A stretch of DNA of 64,000 nucleotides from Oleiphilaceae bacterium (GCA_018334495.1 JAGXLV010000005.1:1-64000), one strand, 5' to 3'; shown: positions 51,767 to 63,920, counted from the stretch's first letter. The notes: generated by a model from the letters alone, not told the origin. A program made the numbers and translations.

Positions 51767-51906
51767 GGTTGCTCCTTAAAATACGCCTTACGCATTCTAT
51801 AATGGAATGGGCTTTATAATAAACATGAATTGCGGTTATGCTATCGAGGGCGTTATCATTACGTCAACAGAGTAATTTGGAACAACGGGTCACCGGAGAC
51901 TGTGTT

Positions 51907-53325
51907 ATGGCGGGTAAAACCTTATACGATAAATTGTGGGACGATCATCTCGTCAAACAGCGGGACGACGGCTCGGCACTGATTTATATTGATCGACACC
52001 TGTTGCACGAAGTGACGTCACCCCAGGCATTTGAAGGGCTGCGTCTGGCCGGCCGGAAGCCCTGGCGCCTCGACGCCAATCTGGCAACACCCGATCACAA
52101 CGTACCGACCACCGACCGTGAACGCGGCATCGAAGGCATCTCGGACCCCGTGTCCCGAATTCAGGTCCAAACCCTTGACAACAACTGTGACGAGTTCGGC
52201 ATTCTCGAATTCAAGATCAAGGATCAGCGTCAGGGCATCGTGCATGTCATCGGTCCCGAGCAGGGCGCTACATTGCCGGGCATGACCATTGTCTGCGGCG
52301 ATTCTCACACCTCCACTCACGGCGCTTTTGGCACTCTGGCCCATGGTATCGGCACCTCTGAAGTGGAGCATGTGCTGGCGACCCAGTGCCTGGTGCAGCA
52401 GAAGATGAAAAACATGCTGGTGCAGGTCAACGGCAAGCTGTCTCCGGGCATCACCGGCAAGGACATTGTGCTGGCGGTGATTGGCCGGATCGGAACCGCC
52501 GGCGGCAACGGCCACGCCATCGAATTCGGCGGTGAGGCGATACGGGATCTGTCGATGGAGGCGCGCATGACCATCTGCAACATGTCGATCGAGGCTGGTG
52601 CCCGGGTTGGTATGGTTGCTGTTGACGACACCACCATCGAGTACGTCAACGGCCGTCCGTTTGCACCCAAGGGTGAGCAATGGGACCAGGCGGTTGAATA
52701 CTGGCGCAGTCTGCACAGTGATCCGGATGCGGTTTTCGATAAGGTGGTTGAGTTCGAGGCCGAAGACATCAAGCCACAGGTCACCTGGGGCACCTCACCG
52801 GAAATGGTCACGGGCGTGACCGGCATGGTGCCGGACCCGAGTCAGGAGCCGGACCCGATCAAGCGCGAGGGCATTGAGCGTGCGCTGAAATACATGGGGC
52901 TTGCGCCGAATACGCCGATTTCCCAAATCAAACTGGATCGGATTTTCATTGGCTCCTGCACCAATTCCCGTATTGAGGATTTACGCCTGGCAGCGGCGAT
53001 GGTGAAAGGCAAGACAGTGTCGCCGACGCTGAAGCAGGCGATGGTGGTGCCCGGCTCCGGTCTGGTCAAGATTCAGGCGGAGCAGGAGGGTCTGGACAAG
53101 ATTTTTCTCGAGGCTGGTCTGGAATGGCGTGACCCGGGTTGTTCCATGTGTCTGGCGATGAATGCCGACAAACTGGGGCAGGGTGAGCATTGCGCGTCCA
53201 CCTCCAACCGCAACTTTGAAGGTCGGCAGGGTTTTGGCGGTCGCACCCATCTGGTCAGTCCGGCGATGGCGGCGGCCGCGGCAATTGCGGGGCATTTCAC
53301 AGACATCAGTGAAATGAACCACTGA
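51907..53325 (+). CDS. leuC: 3-isopropylmalate dehydratase large subunit
   Basis: [53 protein letters not shown]. Confidence 0.97.
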   Translation: MAGKTLYDKLWDDHLVKQRDDGSALIYIDRHLLHEVTSPQAFEGLRLAGRKPWRLDANLATPDHNVPTTDRERGIEGISDPVSRIQVQTLDNNCDEFGILEFKIKDQRQGIVHVIGPEQGATLPGMTIVCGDSHTSTHGAFGTLAHGIGTSEVEHVLATQCLVQQKMKNMLVQVNGKLSPGITGKDIVLAVIGRIGTAGGNGHAIEFGGEAIRDLSMEARMTICNMSIEAGARVGMVAVDDTTIEYVNGRPFAPKGEQWDQAVEYWRSLHSDPDAVFDKVVEFEAEDIKPQVTWGTSPEMVTGVTGMVPDPSQEPDPIKREGIERALKYMGLAPNTPISQIKLDRIFIGSCTNSRIEDLRLAAAMVKGKTVSPTLKQAMVVPGSGLVKIQAEQEGLDKIFLEAGLEWRDPGCSMCLAMNADKLGQGEHCASTSNRNFEGRQGFGGRTHLVSPAMAAAAAIAGHFTDISEMNH

Positions 53326-53335
53326 GGAGCATGAG

Positions 53336-53983
53336 ATGAAAGCGTTACAGCAGCACAAGGGCATTGTTGCGCCCCTGGACCGGTCCAATGTGGATACGGA
53401 TATGATTATTCCCAAGCAGTTTCTGAAGTCGATCAAGCGCAGCGGTTTTGGTCCGAATCTGTTTGATGAGCTGCGCTACCTGGATGAAGGTAAGCCGGAT
53501 CAGGATTCTTCCCAGCGTCCGGTCAATCCGGATTTCATGCTCAATCAGGAGCGCTATCGCAACGCCAGCGTGCTCCTGGCCCGACGCAACTTCGGTTGCG
53601 GCTCAAGCCGCGAGCATGCGCCCTGGGCGCTGGAAGATTTTGGTTTTCGGGTGATCGTTGCGCCGAGTTTTGCGGATATTTTCTATAATAATTGCTTTAA
53701 GAATGGCGTGTTACCGGTTGTTCTTGATGAGAAAATTGTTGATCAGTTGTTTGCTGAGGCTGAGGCGAATGAGGGCTATGAGCTCGCTATTGATCTGGAG
53801 GCCAATACCGTCACGACGCCCTCCGGTGAGTCGTTTACGTTTGCGGTCGATGATTTCCGTCGGGAGTGCCTGTTAAAAGGCCTTGATGATATTGGGGTGA
53901 CTCTTGAGGATGCTGGTGTAATCAAGTCATTTGAGGACAAGCGGCGGGTGACTGCGCCCTGGTTGTTTGATGCGGGCGCCTGA
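53336..53983 (+). CDS. leuD: 3-isopropylmalate dehydratase small subunit
   Basis: [40 protein letters not shown]. Confidence 0.97.
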   Translation: MKALQQHKGIVAPLDRSNVDTDMIIPKQFLKSIKRSGFGPNLFDELRYLDEGKPDQDSSQRPVNPDFMLNQERYRNASVLLARRNFGCGSSREHAPWALEDFGFRVIVAPSFADIFYNNCFKNGVLPVVLDEKIVDQLFAEAEANEGYELAIDLEANTVTTPSGESFTFAVDDFRRECLLKGLDDIGVTLEDAGVIKSFEDKRRVTAPWLFDAGA

Positions 53984-54234
53984 TTCATTGATTAGTCAGA
54001 GATTCTCTAAAGAAAAGCCGGCGTTTTGTGATTGGGTGGCACCCCCGCTGCGCCCCGTCGGACTTGAGGGTGCACCCGGCTTAGGGATCGCGTTCAGTGG
54101 ATATTTTGGAACTGAGTGCGGAATATTTCGAGTGGTGCATGAGCATGTTGCCGTAAGCAGATGTTATTGCAGAGGGACAAACCCGATTGGCTTGTCACTT
54201 GTTTAAAAGCGAATAGCACAAAAATTGAAAGGGA

Positions 54235-54335
54235 AGGTCGGGGAGGTCTTTGGCAGACCGTGTGTTGCCAGGGATGGCAACACCGAGCCTACAGGGACGT
54301 ATTCACGGCGTGTCTGACAAAGACCTCGCCGACCT
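54235..54335. repeat. Large structured inverted-repeat element in leuD-leuB intergenic region
   Basis: Outer arms AGGTCGGGGAGGTCTTTG / CAAAGACCTCGCCGACCT (17/18 complementary); inner hairpin TGTTGCC-AGGGAT-GGCAACA. Confidence 0.8.
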
Positions 54336-54418
54336 GACCTCCGCACCCAAGCGATCAGTCTTACTTTTTATGCTTAGTTGGCATTCAACAAGCCAAAAAT
54401 ATCGAGGAAGAGCCAGAA

Positions 54419-55492
54419 ATGAGCAAGTCAGTTCTATTGTTGCCCGGCGACGGCATAGGCCCTGAAATTGTCAGCGAAGCCGAGAAAGTACTTCACAAGG
54501 TCAACGACGACTACAAACTGGGTCTGATGTTTTCCACGGATCTGGTGGGGGGTGCCGCCATCGATGCCACCGGCGACCCACTGCCGGCCAAGACCATGGC
54601 TCATGCCCAGAAATCCGATGCCATTTTGCTGGGTGCCGTCGGCGGCCCAAAGTGGGACGACCTGGACATGGCCAAACGCCCGGAGAAGGGCCTGCTTGGT
54701 TTGCGGTCCGGTCTGCAGCTGTTCGCCAATTTGCGGCCCGCCGTGCTTTATCCACAATTGGCCAGCGCCTCTTCCCTGAAGCCTGAAGTGGTGTCCGGTC
54801 TTGATATACTGATCGTCCGCGAGCTCACCGGCGGCATTTACTTCGGCCAACCCCGCGGTGTGCGCACGTCTGAGAACGGCGAAAGGCAGGGTTACAACAC
54901 TTACGTCTACAGCGAATCCGAGATCCGCCGGATTGGGCGGGTTGCCTTTGAATCGGCGCAGCAGCGGGGCGGCAAGCTGTGTTCTGTCGACAAAGCCAAC
55001 GTGCTGGAAGTGACGCGGCTTTGGCGTGAAGTAATGACTGATCTGGCGCAAGAGTATCCGGACGTGGAGCTCAGCCACATGTACGTGGACAACGCGGCCA
55101 TGCAGCTGGTCCGGGCGCCCAAGCAGTTCGATGTGATTGTGACCGGGAACATGTTTGGTGATATTCTGTCCGATCAGGCGGCGATGCTGACCGGTTCTAT
55201 TGGCATGCTGCCCTCGGCCTCGATGAACTCGGAAAAGCAGGGCATGTTTGAGCCGTGTCATGGTTCTGCACCGGATATTGCCGGGCAGGGTCTTGCCAAT
55301 CCGCTTGCCACGATTCTGTCAGCGGCGATGATGTTGCGCTATAGTCTCGGAGCGGAAAAGCCGGCGGCGGCTATCGAAAAAGCCGTCAGCAAGGTTCTCG
55401 ACCAGGGCTTGCGTACGGCCGATATCATGTCGCCTGACGGCCGCCAGGTCGGCACCCGGGAGATGGGTGACGCGGTTCTGGCAGCGCTTTAA
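54419..55492 (+). CDS. leuB: 3-isopropylmalate dehydrogenase
   Basis: [69 protein letters not shown]. Confidence 0.97.
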   Translation: MSKSVLLLPGDGIGPEIVSEAEKVLHKVNDDYKLGLMFSTDLVGGAAIDATGDPLPAKTMAHAQKSDAILLGAVGGPKWDDLDMAKRPEKGLLGLRSGLQLFANLRPAVLYPQLASASSLKPEVVSGLDILIVRELTGGIYFGQPRGVRTSENGERQGYNTYVYSESEIRRIGRVAFESAQQRGGKLCSVDKANVLEVTRLWREVMTDLAQEYPDVELSHMYVDNAAMQLVRAPKQFDVIVTGNMFGDILSDQAAMLTGSIGMLPSASMNSEKQGMFEPCHGSAPDIAGQGLANPLATILSAAMMLRYSLGAEKPAAAIEKAVSKVLDQGLRTADIMSPDGRQVGTREMGDAVLAAL

Positions 55493-55613
55493 TCGCGCAG
55501 AAAATTCAAGACCCGACGTTGGCATGATGCGGCCATCGCGGGGCCATCCATCCTGCCCGGAACCAGCGAAACAGGTTCAGGGGCGGGCATAAAACGAGGT
55601 TCAAAGGTCGCAC

Positions 55614-56729
55614 ATGAAGCGAGTTGGACTAATAGGCTGGCGTGGCATGGTGGGCTCGGTCCTCATGCAGCGTATGCAGGAAGAAAATGATTTCGCTGAC
55701 ATCGATCCGGTGTTTTTCTCCACATCCCAGGCCGGGCAACCCGCCCCGGACGTTGGCAAGGCTGATGTTTCGCCGTTGAAAAATGCCTTCGATCTGGCCG
55801 ATCTGCAGGCAATGGATGTAATCGTGACCTGCCAGGGTGGCGACTACACCAGCGATGTTTACCCCAAACTGCGCGCTGCTGGCTGGCAGGGCTACTGGGT
55901 TGATGCCGCGTCCACCCTGCGCATGGCGGATCACTCCGTTATCGTGTTGGACCCGGTCAACCGTGATGTTATTGACAAGGCACTGACTGACGGCGTTAAA
56001 GATTTTGTCGGCGGTAACTGTACCGTGAGTCTGATGATGCTGGCGCTGGGCGGCTTGCTGGAGGAGGACCTGATCGAGTGGGTGGCCCCCATGACTTATC
56101 AGGCCGCTTCCGGGTCAGGTGCCCAGAACATGCGTGAGTTGCTGAACCAGATGGGATCTCTGCGGAACAGTGTGGCGCACCTGCTCGATGACCCAGCCTC
56201 GGCTATTCTTGAAATCGACCGCCTGGTCACCGAAAACATGCGTGACCATGGGTTTCCCACCGAGCACTTTGAAGTGCCGTTGGCCGGCAGCCTGATTCCG
56301 TTTATCGACAAACAGCTCGATAACGGCCAAAGCAAGGAAGAATGGAAAGCGCAATGCGAAACCAACAAGATTCTGGGACGCAGCGCTAACCCCATTCCTA
56401 TCGATGGCCTGTGTGTCCGGGTTGGCGCCATGAGAAGTCACAGCCAGGCGTTGACCATCAAGCTGCGCAAGGATTTACCGGTCAGTGAGATCGAGTCGAT
56501 CCTGGCCAAGGCCAATGACTGGGTGAAGGTCGTTCCCAACACCCGCGAAGAGTCATTGGCAGAATTGACGCCCGCGAAAGTCACCGGCACGCTCAATGTT
56601 CCCATTGGTCGCATCCGGAAGCTGGCCATGGGGCCTGAGTATATCTCGGCGTTCACGGTTGGTGATCAACTGCTGTGGGGCGCTGCCGAGCCTCTGCGGC
56701 GGATGCTGCGAATTCTGCGGGAGCAGTAA
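55614..56729 (+). CDS. asd: Aspartate-semialdehyde dehydrogenase
   Basis: [39 protein letters not shown]. Confidence 0.97.
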   Translation: MKRVGLIGWRGMVGSVLMQRMQEENDFADIDPVFFSTSQAGQPAPDVGKADVSPLKNAFDLADLQAMDVIVTCQGGDYTSDVYPKLRAAGWQGYWVDAASTLRMADHSVIVLDPVNRDVIDKALTDGVKDFVGGNCTVSLMMLALGGLLEEDLIEWVAPMTYQAASGSGAQNMRELLNQMGSLRNSVAHLLDDPASAILEIDRLVTENMRDHGFPTEHFEVPLAGSLIPFIDKQLDNGQSKEEWKAQCETNKILGRSANPIPIDGLCVRVGAMRSHSQALTIKLRKDLPVSEIESILAKANDWVKVVPNTREESLAELTPAKVTGTLNVPIGRIRKLAMGPEYISAFTVGDQLLWGAAEPLRRMLRILREQ

Positions 56730-57076
56730 TTTCGGGCCGGTAATGCGAACCACGTCAGGTTTTCGCGCGCCGGTCAGGGGTGGAAGGCTGCAAATAGCCG
56801 CCGCCCCTGTTATTTTCAATATCGATTTATTCACCTTTTGCCGGAGAATGAACCAGGCGGGCCACTAGACTCCTGCCAGTTTGGGTCCGCCACCAGGGAT
56901 TCGATCTGATTCATTGATAAAAGTGAGTTTATCAACAATACTTTCTCACATTGAAATTCAAAAGCGCCGACAAAAACAAAAAGGTTCTGTCGCGGAACCA
57001 CGGCGGAAGTCATCCAACCCCGTGCGATTCTGTTTTTAAAACAGTAACGAATTACGGAGACTGGTAAGGAAAAAGC

Positions 57077-60000
57077 ATGAAAGTACGCAAACTTGCGGTT
57101 GCCCTAGCTCTTGCGGGAGGGCTCGGTTCCGGTGTTGTACAGGCATTGGGGTTGGGAGAAGTTGAACTTCAGTCCTTTCTGAACGAGACCCTGAATGCGG
57201 AAATATCCCTCTCCAGAACCGACGGGGTGGATCCGCAAAATATCACTGCTGAAATCGCGTCGCCTGAAGCCTTTGAGAGGCTTGGTTTAAGCAGGAACTT
57301 TTTCCTTAACAAACTAGAGTTCAATGTCGAGACAAAGCCCGGGGGCAACATGGTGGTCAACGTGACCTCCAGCGAACCGGTGCGTGAACCCTTTTTGAAT
57401 TTTCTCATCGAGGTGTCCTGGCCCAGTGGCCGTCTGCTGCGCGAATACTCTGTGCTCGTTGACCCGCCGGTATACGCCGAGCAGTCCGGCCTGAGGGATC
57501 AAGTTGAGGCGCCGCAGCAAACCCGGTCGCGAGAGCCTGAACCTGAGGCCGCTGAGCAATCACAAAGCGTTCAGCGATCGCAAAGACAGTCTGTGCGACA
57601 GAGCAGCGATAACGTTCAACAGCGCACCCTTGCGCCAACCAACGCTTCCGACACGCTTTGGGGCATAGCATCCAAGGCGCGCCCAAGTGATGCTGTCACC
57701 ATGCAACAGACGATGCTGGCCCTGCAGGACCTGAATCCTGACGCCTTCATGAACGGCAATATCAATCGTCTCAAGCGTGGCCAGGTTTTGCGTGTGCCCA
57801 CCCTGGCCCAAATTCGTCAGCGTAGTCGCGATGAGGCGATTCGCCAGGTCCAGACGCAAAATGATGCCCTGAATCGAGAGCCCGCCGTGGCGGCAAGAGA
57901 ACCAGCCGACGCCGCGGCCGGTGCGGGCTCAACAGCACCGGGCGGGGACGAATTGCGTCTTGTTGGCGCCGATGAAAACCGGAACGGCGGTGAGCGGGAG
58001 AGCGGGTCTGCCGGCAGTGCCGGAACGGGCACGGCGGATTCCGGCCAGGCTGTCGCTGTTGCTCGGGAAGAGTTGGATAGCGCGCGCCGGGAGAATAGTG
58101 AGTTGTCATCACGCCTTGAGGACATGGAGTCCCAGGTTGATACACTCCGACGGCTGCTGGAGCTTAAAAATACGCAGCTCGCCGAGATGCAGCAGACCGC
58201 CGCCAGCGAAGATGCGGATGGCACCACAGAAGGACAGGAAGCAACCACCGAGCAACCGGTTGCGGCAGATGCCAAGCCGGCGGACGATGCCGGCGCTGAC
58301 CAGAGCCAGGGCGCTGAAACGGCTACTAGCAATGCAGGGGATGGCACTCCGGCCGATGTGGAGCCGGCCGCTAGCGAGTCTCAGAGCCCGGAAGAAGTAC
58401 GGCAGGCATTGGAGCAACCCGAACCGGCAGAGCCAGAAGCCCAGGTTCAGACTGAAGAGCCGGCTGCAGAACCGGAGCCCCAGACCCAGAATGAAGCCAA
58501 AGATCTGGTTACCACTGTCTTTGATACAGTTGCCCGTAACCCAGGCTATCAGCTTGGTATCGGCGGCGGTATGGTGGCATTGCTGGCGCTGTTATTGTTG
58601 CTGGCCCGGCGCAAAGCCAGCCGCGACAAAGAAGAAATGTATGGCCAGATGGGGTTGGAAGCGGATGATGAGCAGGACCTTGATCTTGCGATAGGCGCCG
58701 CCAACGCTACCAGCGTCCCGGACGAAGCCACGGATGAGCCCTTGGCAGAAGCGGATGCGTACATTGCCTATGGCCGCTTTGATCAGGCCGCACAAGCGCT
58801 GGACGCTGCGATATCCCGTGAGCCTGGTCGCTCGGACCTGCGTTTGAAGTTACTTGGGGTTTACGCCGACAGCCAGGATCGTGATGCTTTTGAGAAACAG
58901 CTCAGAGAGCTGGAAGCACTGGAGGATTTCGGCGCCATAGCAGAGGCTCAGGCTTTATACGGGCGGCTGAAAGAGAGTGAGTCCATGCCCAGCATAGATG
59001 ACCTGGAATCGCAGCTTCGGACCGGCCAGTCCAGCGCGCAGGGCGCTCCTGTGGATGACAACGACGAAGAGGCATTTTCTTTCGGTACCGATTTTGACTC
59101 TGGTAATGAGTCCGAACAGGATTCAGATCGTGACGCCGGCACCGTGACCGAAACCTGGGATGAAATTGAACCTCCCCGCGACGAGGAAGACTTCGCGTCA
59201 GCCCTTGACGACCTTGAATTGGATGAAGAAGCGCTGTTGGGCGGCCCGGCCCGGGATTCGAAATCGGACGACCAACGCAACGAAGATGATTCACTTGAAG
59301 AAGCAACCATCGGCACTCCGGATGACCTGGATTCAGAGTCGGTGGAAACCGACCTCGAAAACCTGGGTCGGGAGCTTGAGGGCTCGTCTGAGTCGTCAGA
59401 CTTCAGTATCGATTTTGAATCGGCTACAACGCCGGAGGAGTCGGATACACTTTCAACTGCTGATGCATCCGCGGAAGCCGGCGAGCTAAGTGAAGACAAT
59501 GCGCCAGCAGCAAAGCCGCTGGAATTTGAAGACGAATTCGCCTCGCTTGACCTTGACGAAGTCGAGCTCGATAGCACTGAAAACGAGGACGAGGTTGGCG
59601 CGAAAATCCCGGCCGGTACAGAACAGCTAGAGCCGATGCCAACGGAAAATGGATCGCTTGACGAGTCCTTCCTGGACGAGCTTGACGCGGAACTGGAAAA
59701 ATTCTCAGGCGATTACGACAGCGAGGAAAAACCGGGCTCATCAGATGAGCCGATGGATGAGCTTGAGCTGGATGTGTCGGAGGAAGACCTTAATTTGATG
59801 GGAGAGGTCGCTGACAACGACACGGAAGATCGCGAAAGTGAACTGGAGCTTGATGAAGAGCTGGGTCTTGAAGATGCTCTGGCAGATCACGACGTGAATG
59901 AAAGCATTGAGTCTGCCGAAGAAGCAACGGGGCATGATCCCGAATTGAGCGAGGCTCCCGTCATCGAGCCGGCCCTGCCGGAGATGGACGAAGATGCCGG

Positions 60001-60241
60001 TGACAAGCCGTCGGCCAGGGCCACGGAAATTCCTGACATCGATGAGTCGGATTTGGGCGACGAAGACGACTTCGATTTCCTGGCAGGTACCGACGAAGTC
60101 GAAACCAAGCTTGATCTGGCGCGGGCCTACGTGGAAATGGGGGACGCTGATGGTGCCCGCAGTATTCTGGATGAAGTGACGGTTGAAGGCGATGACCCAC
60201 AGAGGGCGGAAGCGGCGAAAATGCTGACGAACCTGTCCTGA
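57077..60241 (+). CDS. fimV: FimV/HubP family polar landmark protein
   Basis: Signal peptide, ALGLGEVELQSFLNETLNAEISL, LysM-like TLWGIASKARPSDAVTMQQTMLALQDLNPDAF, TM, acidic tail, C-terminal TKLDLARAYVEMGDADGARSILDEV. Confidence 0.94.
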   Translation: MKVRKLAVALALAGGLGSGVVQALGLGEVELQSFLNETLNAEISLSRTDGVDPQNITAEIASPEAFERLGLSRNFFLNKLEFNVETKPGGNMVVNVTSSEPVREPFLNFLIEVSWPSGRLLREYSVLVDPPVYAEQSGLRDQVEAPQQTRSREPEPEAAEQSQSVQRSQRQSVRQSSDNVQQRTLAPTNASDTLWGIASKARPSDAVTMQQTMLALQDLNPDAFMNGNINRLKRGQVLRVPTLAQIRQRSRDEAIRQVQTQNDALNREPAVAAREPADAAAGAGSTAPGGDELRLVGADENRNGGERESGSAGSAGTGTADSGQAVAVAREELDSARRENSELSSRLEDMESQVDTLRRLLELKNTQLAEMQQTAASEDADGTTEGQEATTEQPVAADAKPADDAGADQSQGAETATSNAGDGTPADVEPAASESQSPEEVRQALEQPEPAEPEAQVQTEEPAAEPEPQTQNEAKDLVTTVFDTVARNPGYQLGIGGGMVALLALLLLLARRKASRDKEEMYGQMGLEADDEQDLDLAIGAANATSVPDEATDEPLAEADAYIAYGRFDQAAQALDAAISREPGRSDLRLKLLGVYADSQDRDAFEKQLRELEALEDFGAIAEAQALYGRLKESESMPSIDDLESQLRTGQSSAQGAPVDDNDEEAFSFGTDFDSGNESEQDSDRDAGTVTETWDEIEPPRDEEDFASALDDLELDEEALLGGPARDSKSDDQRNEDDSLEEATIGTPDDLDSESVETDLENLGRELEGSSESSDFSIDFESATTPEESDTLSTADASAEAGELSEDNAPAAKPLEFEDEFASLDLDEVELDSTENEDEVGAKIPAGTEQLEPMPTENGSLDESFLDELDAELEKFSGDYDSEEKPGSSDEPMDELELDVSEEDLNLMGEVADNDTEDRESELELDEELGLEDALADHDVNESIESAEEATGHDPELSEAPVIEPALPEMDEDAGDKPSARATEIPDIDESDLGDEDDFDFLAGTDEVETKLDLARAYVEMGDADGARSILDEVTVEGDDPQRAEAAKMLTNLS

Positions 60242-60268
60242 GTCTGAGCATACGCTGAGCCACGCTCG

Positions 60269-60312
60269 ACGTCGGCGGTCCCAGGGATCGCCGGCGTTCT
60301 GCTTTAGTACGA
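60269..60312 (+). terminator. Candidate Rho-independent terminator after fimV
   Basis: ACGTCGGCGGTC-CCAGG-GATCGCCGGCGT stem (two G-U wobbles) followed by TCTGCTTT. Confidence 0.5.
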
Positions 60313-60333
60313 CTCCACGATCCGGAACCTGCC

Positions 60334-61182
60334 GTGTTTGTTAACCAACCTGAATTAACCACTGACCTGGCCATAGGAAATGGTCGTGTTGCCATTGTTT
60401 TTGAATACGATGGCGCTTCCTTTCGTGGCTGGCAGTACCAGAAATCGGGGATAGCGACTGTAGAAAAGGCGTTGAATCTCGCCGTTGCCCGTGTCGCCAA
60501 CCATCCTGTTGAACTGGTCTGTGCTGGCCGGACAGACGCGGGTGTGCATGCCAGCTACCAGGTAGTCCATTTTGAGACCCCATCGGTGCGCAGCCTGCGG
60601 TCGTGGGTGATGGGGATTAACACTGCATTGCCCCGATCGGTTTGCGCCCATTGGGCCGGTAATGTGGACGAGGATTTCCACGCGCGTTTCTCGGCCGTTT
60701 TCCGACGTTATCGCTACCTGATTTATAACCATCCGGTCAGGCCGGGTATCATGCGTGCCCAGGTGTCCTGGCAGTTTCGGCCGCTTGATCACAGTATAAT
60801 GAACGACGCGGCCCAGGCCTTGATCGGGGAGCATGATTTCTCGGCCTTCCGTGCCGCAGGTTGTCAGGCCCGCACACCCAATCGAAAGCTCCAGGCGATT
60901 GCAGTGACGCGGCATGACGATTTTCTGGTCATTGATGTTCAGGCTAATGCTTTCCTGCACCACATGGTTCGTAACATTGCGGGTGCCTTGATGGCGGTGG
61001 GTACCGGCGAGCGACCGGCGCACTGGATTCATGAGATACTGCAGCAGCGTGACCGAAGGCTGGCAGGGGTAACGGCGCCGCCGGACGGCTTGTATCTGGT
61101 TGACGTGGGCTATCCCGCCAGCTTCGGGCTGCCCCTCAGCAGGCCGGGCCCCGGTTTTGCGCGGCCCTGGTTCGAAAATTGA
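60334..61182 (+). CDS. truA: tRNA pseudouridine(38-40) synthase
   Basis: FEYDGASFRGWQYQ, CAGRTDAGVHASYQVVHF; GTG start. Confidence 0.95.
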   Translation: MFVNQPELTTDLAIGNGRVAIVFEYDGASFRGWQYQKSGIATVEKALNLAVARVANHPVELVCAGRTDAGVHASYQVVHFETPSVRSLRSWVMGINTALPRSVCAHWAGNVDEDFHARFSAVFRRYRYLIYNHPVRPGIMRAQVSWQFRPLDHSIMNDAAQALIGEHDFSAFRAAGCQARTPNRKLQAIAVTRHDDFLVIDVQANAFLHHMVRNIAGALMAVGTGERPAHWIHEILQQRDRRLAGVTAPPDGLYLVDVGYPASFGLPLSRPGPGFARPWFEN

Positions 61183-61203
61183 AAGGCAGGTAGTCGAAAT
61201 TAA

Positions 61204-61848
61204 ATGAAAATCCGTGCAAAAATATGTGGAGTGACGACAAGGGACGATGCACTGGCTGCCGCGACAGCCGGCGCCGACGCGATCGGGCTCGTGTTCTATG
61301 AGCCCAGCCCCCGTGCGGTGGATGTCGCGCTGGCCGCTGACATAGCCCATGCCATGCCGGCGTTCGTGAGTGTGGTGGGACTGTTTGTAAACCCCACGGC
61401 CGAGCGCGTCAGGTCGATAACGGAGCGGGTCCCCCTGGACTTGTTGCAGTTCCACGGCGACGAGACCGCCGCGTTTTGCGCCGGTTTCCCCCAGCGCTGG
61501 ATCAAGGCATTACGGGTCAAAAGCCGCGAAGACATTGAAGAGGCCTTTCGTGCTTACCATAATGCATCCGGACTGCTGGTCGATGCGTATGATCCAGGGT
61601 TATACGGCGGCACCGGTCATGGGTTTGACTGGTCGCTGATACCCGCGCATCGGCCGTTGCCCCTTATATTGGCCGGCGGTTTGAACTCTGCTAATGTATC
61701 GGGCGCGATCGAGCAGGTTAGGCCATGGGCGGTTGATGTCAGCGGCGGTGTCGAGATGACGGGGCCTCACGCACGCAAAGGCGTCAAAGATGTGTCCCGA
61801 ATTAACAAATTCATGAAAGAGGTTCACCGTGTCAATGAAACTGACTGA
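61204..61848 (+). CDS. trpF: Phosphoribosylanthranilate isomerase
   Basis: [42 protein letters not shown]. Confidence 0.96.
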   Translation: MKIRAKICGVTTRDDALAAATAGADAIGLVFYEPSPRAVDVALAADIAHAMPAFVSVVGLFVNPTAERVRSITERVPLDLLQFHGDETAAFCAGFPQRWIKALRVKSREDIEEAFRAYHNASGLLVDAYDPGLYGGTGHGFDWSLIPAHRPLPLILAGGLNSANVSGAIEQVRPWAVDVSGGVEMTGPHARKGVKDVSRINKFMKEVHRVNETD

Positions 61849-63049
61849 CGATATGCTTGCCATGCTTCCGGACACTCGCGGCCATTTCGGCGACTACGGT
61901 GGCCGCTTTGTCTCCGAGACGCTGATTGATTCCCTGATGACGCTGGAGCGCGAATATACGCGCCTTAAGAGCGACCCGGAATTCCAGGCCACTTTTGATA
62001 AAGACCTTGCCGATTACGTTGGCCGCCCCAGTCCGCTGTATTTTGCCGAGCGTCTGACCAAAGTGGCGGGTGGCGCCCAGATCTGGCTCAAGCGTGAAGA
62101 CCTGAACCACACAGGTGCCCACAAAATAAACAACACCATCGGCCAGGCATTGCTGGCGAACTTCCTGGGCAAGAAGCGTATCATCGCGGAAACAGGCGCC
62201 GGCCAGCATGGCGTCGCCACGGCGACCGTCTGTGCGCGACTGGGGCTTGAGTGCCATATTTTCATGGGCGCGGAGGACGTCAAACGCCAGTCCCTGAATG
62301 TATTCCGGATGAAATTGCTGGGCGCGGAAGTTCACGCCGTCACCAGCGGCACACGCACCCTGAAAGACGCCATGAACGATGCCATGCGGGACTGGGTCAG
62401 TAACGTTGACGATACTTTTTATATTATCGGCACCGTGGCAGGCCCCCATCCTTATCCCTTGCTGGTGCGCGACTTCCAGTCCGTGATCGGGCGCGAGACT
62501 CGGGAGCAGTCATTGCGCCAGGCCGGCAAGCTGCCGGACGCGCTGGTGGCTTGCGTTGGTGGCGGTTCCAATGCCATCGGCATGTTCTACCCCTTCCTGA
62601 CCGATGAAACTGTTGAGATGTACGGCGTTGAGGCTGGCGGTCTGGGCATTGAAACCGGCCGACATGCGGCGCCCTTGTCCGCTGGTCGGCCGGGCGTGCT
62701 GCATGGTAATCGCACCTATTTGATGGAAGACGACAACGGCCAGATTTCCGGAACGCATTCGATCAGCGCGGGCCTGGATTACCCGGGCGTCGGGCCTGAA
62801 CATAGCTGGCTGAAAGATTTGGGTCGTGCCCAGTACGTGTCGGTAACGGATGATGAAGCGATGGAAGGTTTCCGTCAGCTGACCCGCATTGAGGGCATTA
62901 TGCCTGCCCTGGAGACCGCGCATGCTGTGTCTTACGCCATGAAACTGGCCAAGACCATGGATAAAGACAAAATAATTGTGATCAATGTATCCGGTCGTGG
63001 CGACAAAGATATTCAGACGGTCGCTGAACTTGAAGGCATTGAACTTTAA
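61835..63049 (+). CDS. trpB: Tryptophan synthase subunit beta
   Basis: [42 protein letters not shown] 61829 or 61835. Confidence 0.97.
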   Translation: MKLTDDMLAMLPDTRGHFGDYGGRFVSETLIDSLMTLEREYTRLKSDPEFQATFDKDLADYVGRPSPLYFAERLTKVAGGAQIWLKREDLNHTGAHKINNTIGQALLANFLGKKRIIAETGAGQHGVATATVCARLGLECHIFMGAEDVKRQSLNVFRMKLLGAEVHAVTSGTRTLKDAMNDAMRDWVSNVDDTFYIIGTVAGPHPYPLLVRDFQSVIGRETREQSLRQAGKLPDALVACVGGGSNAIGMFYPFLTDETVEMYGVEAGGLGIETGRHAAPLSAGRPGVLHGNRTYLMEDDNGQISGTHSISAGLDYPGVGPEHSWLKDLGRAQYVSVTDDEAMEGFRQLTRIEGIMPALETAHAVSYAMKLAKTMDKDKIIVINVSGRGDKDIQTVAELEGIEL

Positions 63050-63107
63050 CGAGTAGTCGACAGAATCCGGCCCCGGGGCCGGCCCGATTTTGGACAAAGG
63101 AGCGGTA

Positions 63108-63920
63108 ATGAGTCGTATCAGCGGTGTGTTCGAGGCGCTTAAAGGTCAGGGTCGCAAGGCGCTGATTCCCTACATCACAGCCGGTGACCCGGCACCGGAC
63201 CAGACCGTCGCCCTGATGCACACCCTGGTCGCCGCAGGGGCGGATATTATCGAGCTGGGCGTGCCGTTTTCGGATCCCATGGCCGACGGCCCGGTGATCC
63301 AGTTGGCCTGCGAAAGAGCGCTTGTGCACGGCACCTCGCTGCGGCAGGTTCTGAAAATGGTACAAACATTCCGCGAGACCGATGGCGATACGCCGGTTGT
63401 CTTGATGGGTTACCTTAATCCGATGATCGCCATGGGCTTCGAGGCTTTCGCCGACGCGGCCAAGAGTTCCGGCGTTGACGGTATCCTGACGGTCGACCTG
63501 CCTCCGGAGGAGGCGGATGAGGTGGCTCCAATGTTTACTGAGCGCGGTCTGGATGCCATATTTCTGCTGTCACCGACAACGACAGACGAGCGGATTCGCG
63601 CCATTAGTGGTCACTCGTCGGGTTATGTGTACTATGTTTCCTTCAAGGGTGTGACCGGCGCCAAAGGAATCGATGTTGACGAAGTGGCCCTCAAGGTCGA
63701 GCATATTCATGAATTGACCGCGCTGCCGGTAGCCGTTGGCTTCGGCATTCGCGACGCCGAGACGGCTGCGGAAGTCGGCAGGGTATCCGATGGTGTAATT
63801 GTTGGTAGCGTTCTGGTGGATACAATAGCAAATAACCAATCTGATCCGGAGCAACTCAAACGTGCTTTGACGGATCTGTTGCACCCCATGCGTCAGGCGC
63901 TGGACGGCCTTGCTTCCTGA
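63108..63920 (+). CDS. trpA: Tryptophan synthase subunit alpha
   Basis: [34 protein letters not shown]. Confidence 0.97.
   Translation: MSRISGVFEALKGQGRKALIPYITAGDPAPDQTVALMHTLVAAGADIIELGVPFSDPMADGPVIQLACERALVHGTSLRQVLKMVQTFRETDGDTPVVLMGYLNPMIAMGFEAFADAAKSSGVDGILTVDLPPEEADEVAPMFTERGLDAIFLLSPTTTDERIRAISGHSSGYVYYVSFKGVTGAKGIDVDEVALKVEHIHELTALPVAVGFGIRDAETAAEVGRVSDGVIVGSVLVDTIANNQSDPEQLKRALTDLLHPMRQALDGLAS

Noticed and set aside
54036-54090. gggtggcaccccc...gagggtgcaccc as a second dispersed repeat
   Set aside because: Only weak, irregular pairing by eye; cannot be supported without a genome search.
56860-56910. Possible tRNA 3' remnant (gtccgccaccagggattcgatc)
   Set aside because: No T-arm or acceptor pairing; chance similarity.
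58948-59577. Ser-rich 209-aa minus-strand ORF
   Set aside because: Antisense to the acidic region of fimV.
60355-61455. 366-aa minus-strand ORF
   Set aside because: Antisense to truA/trpF.
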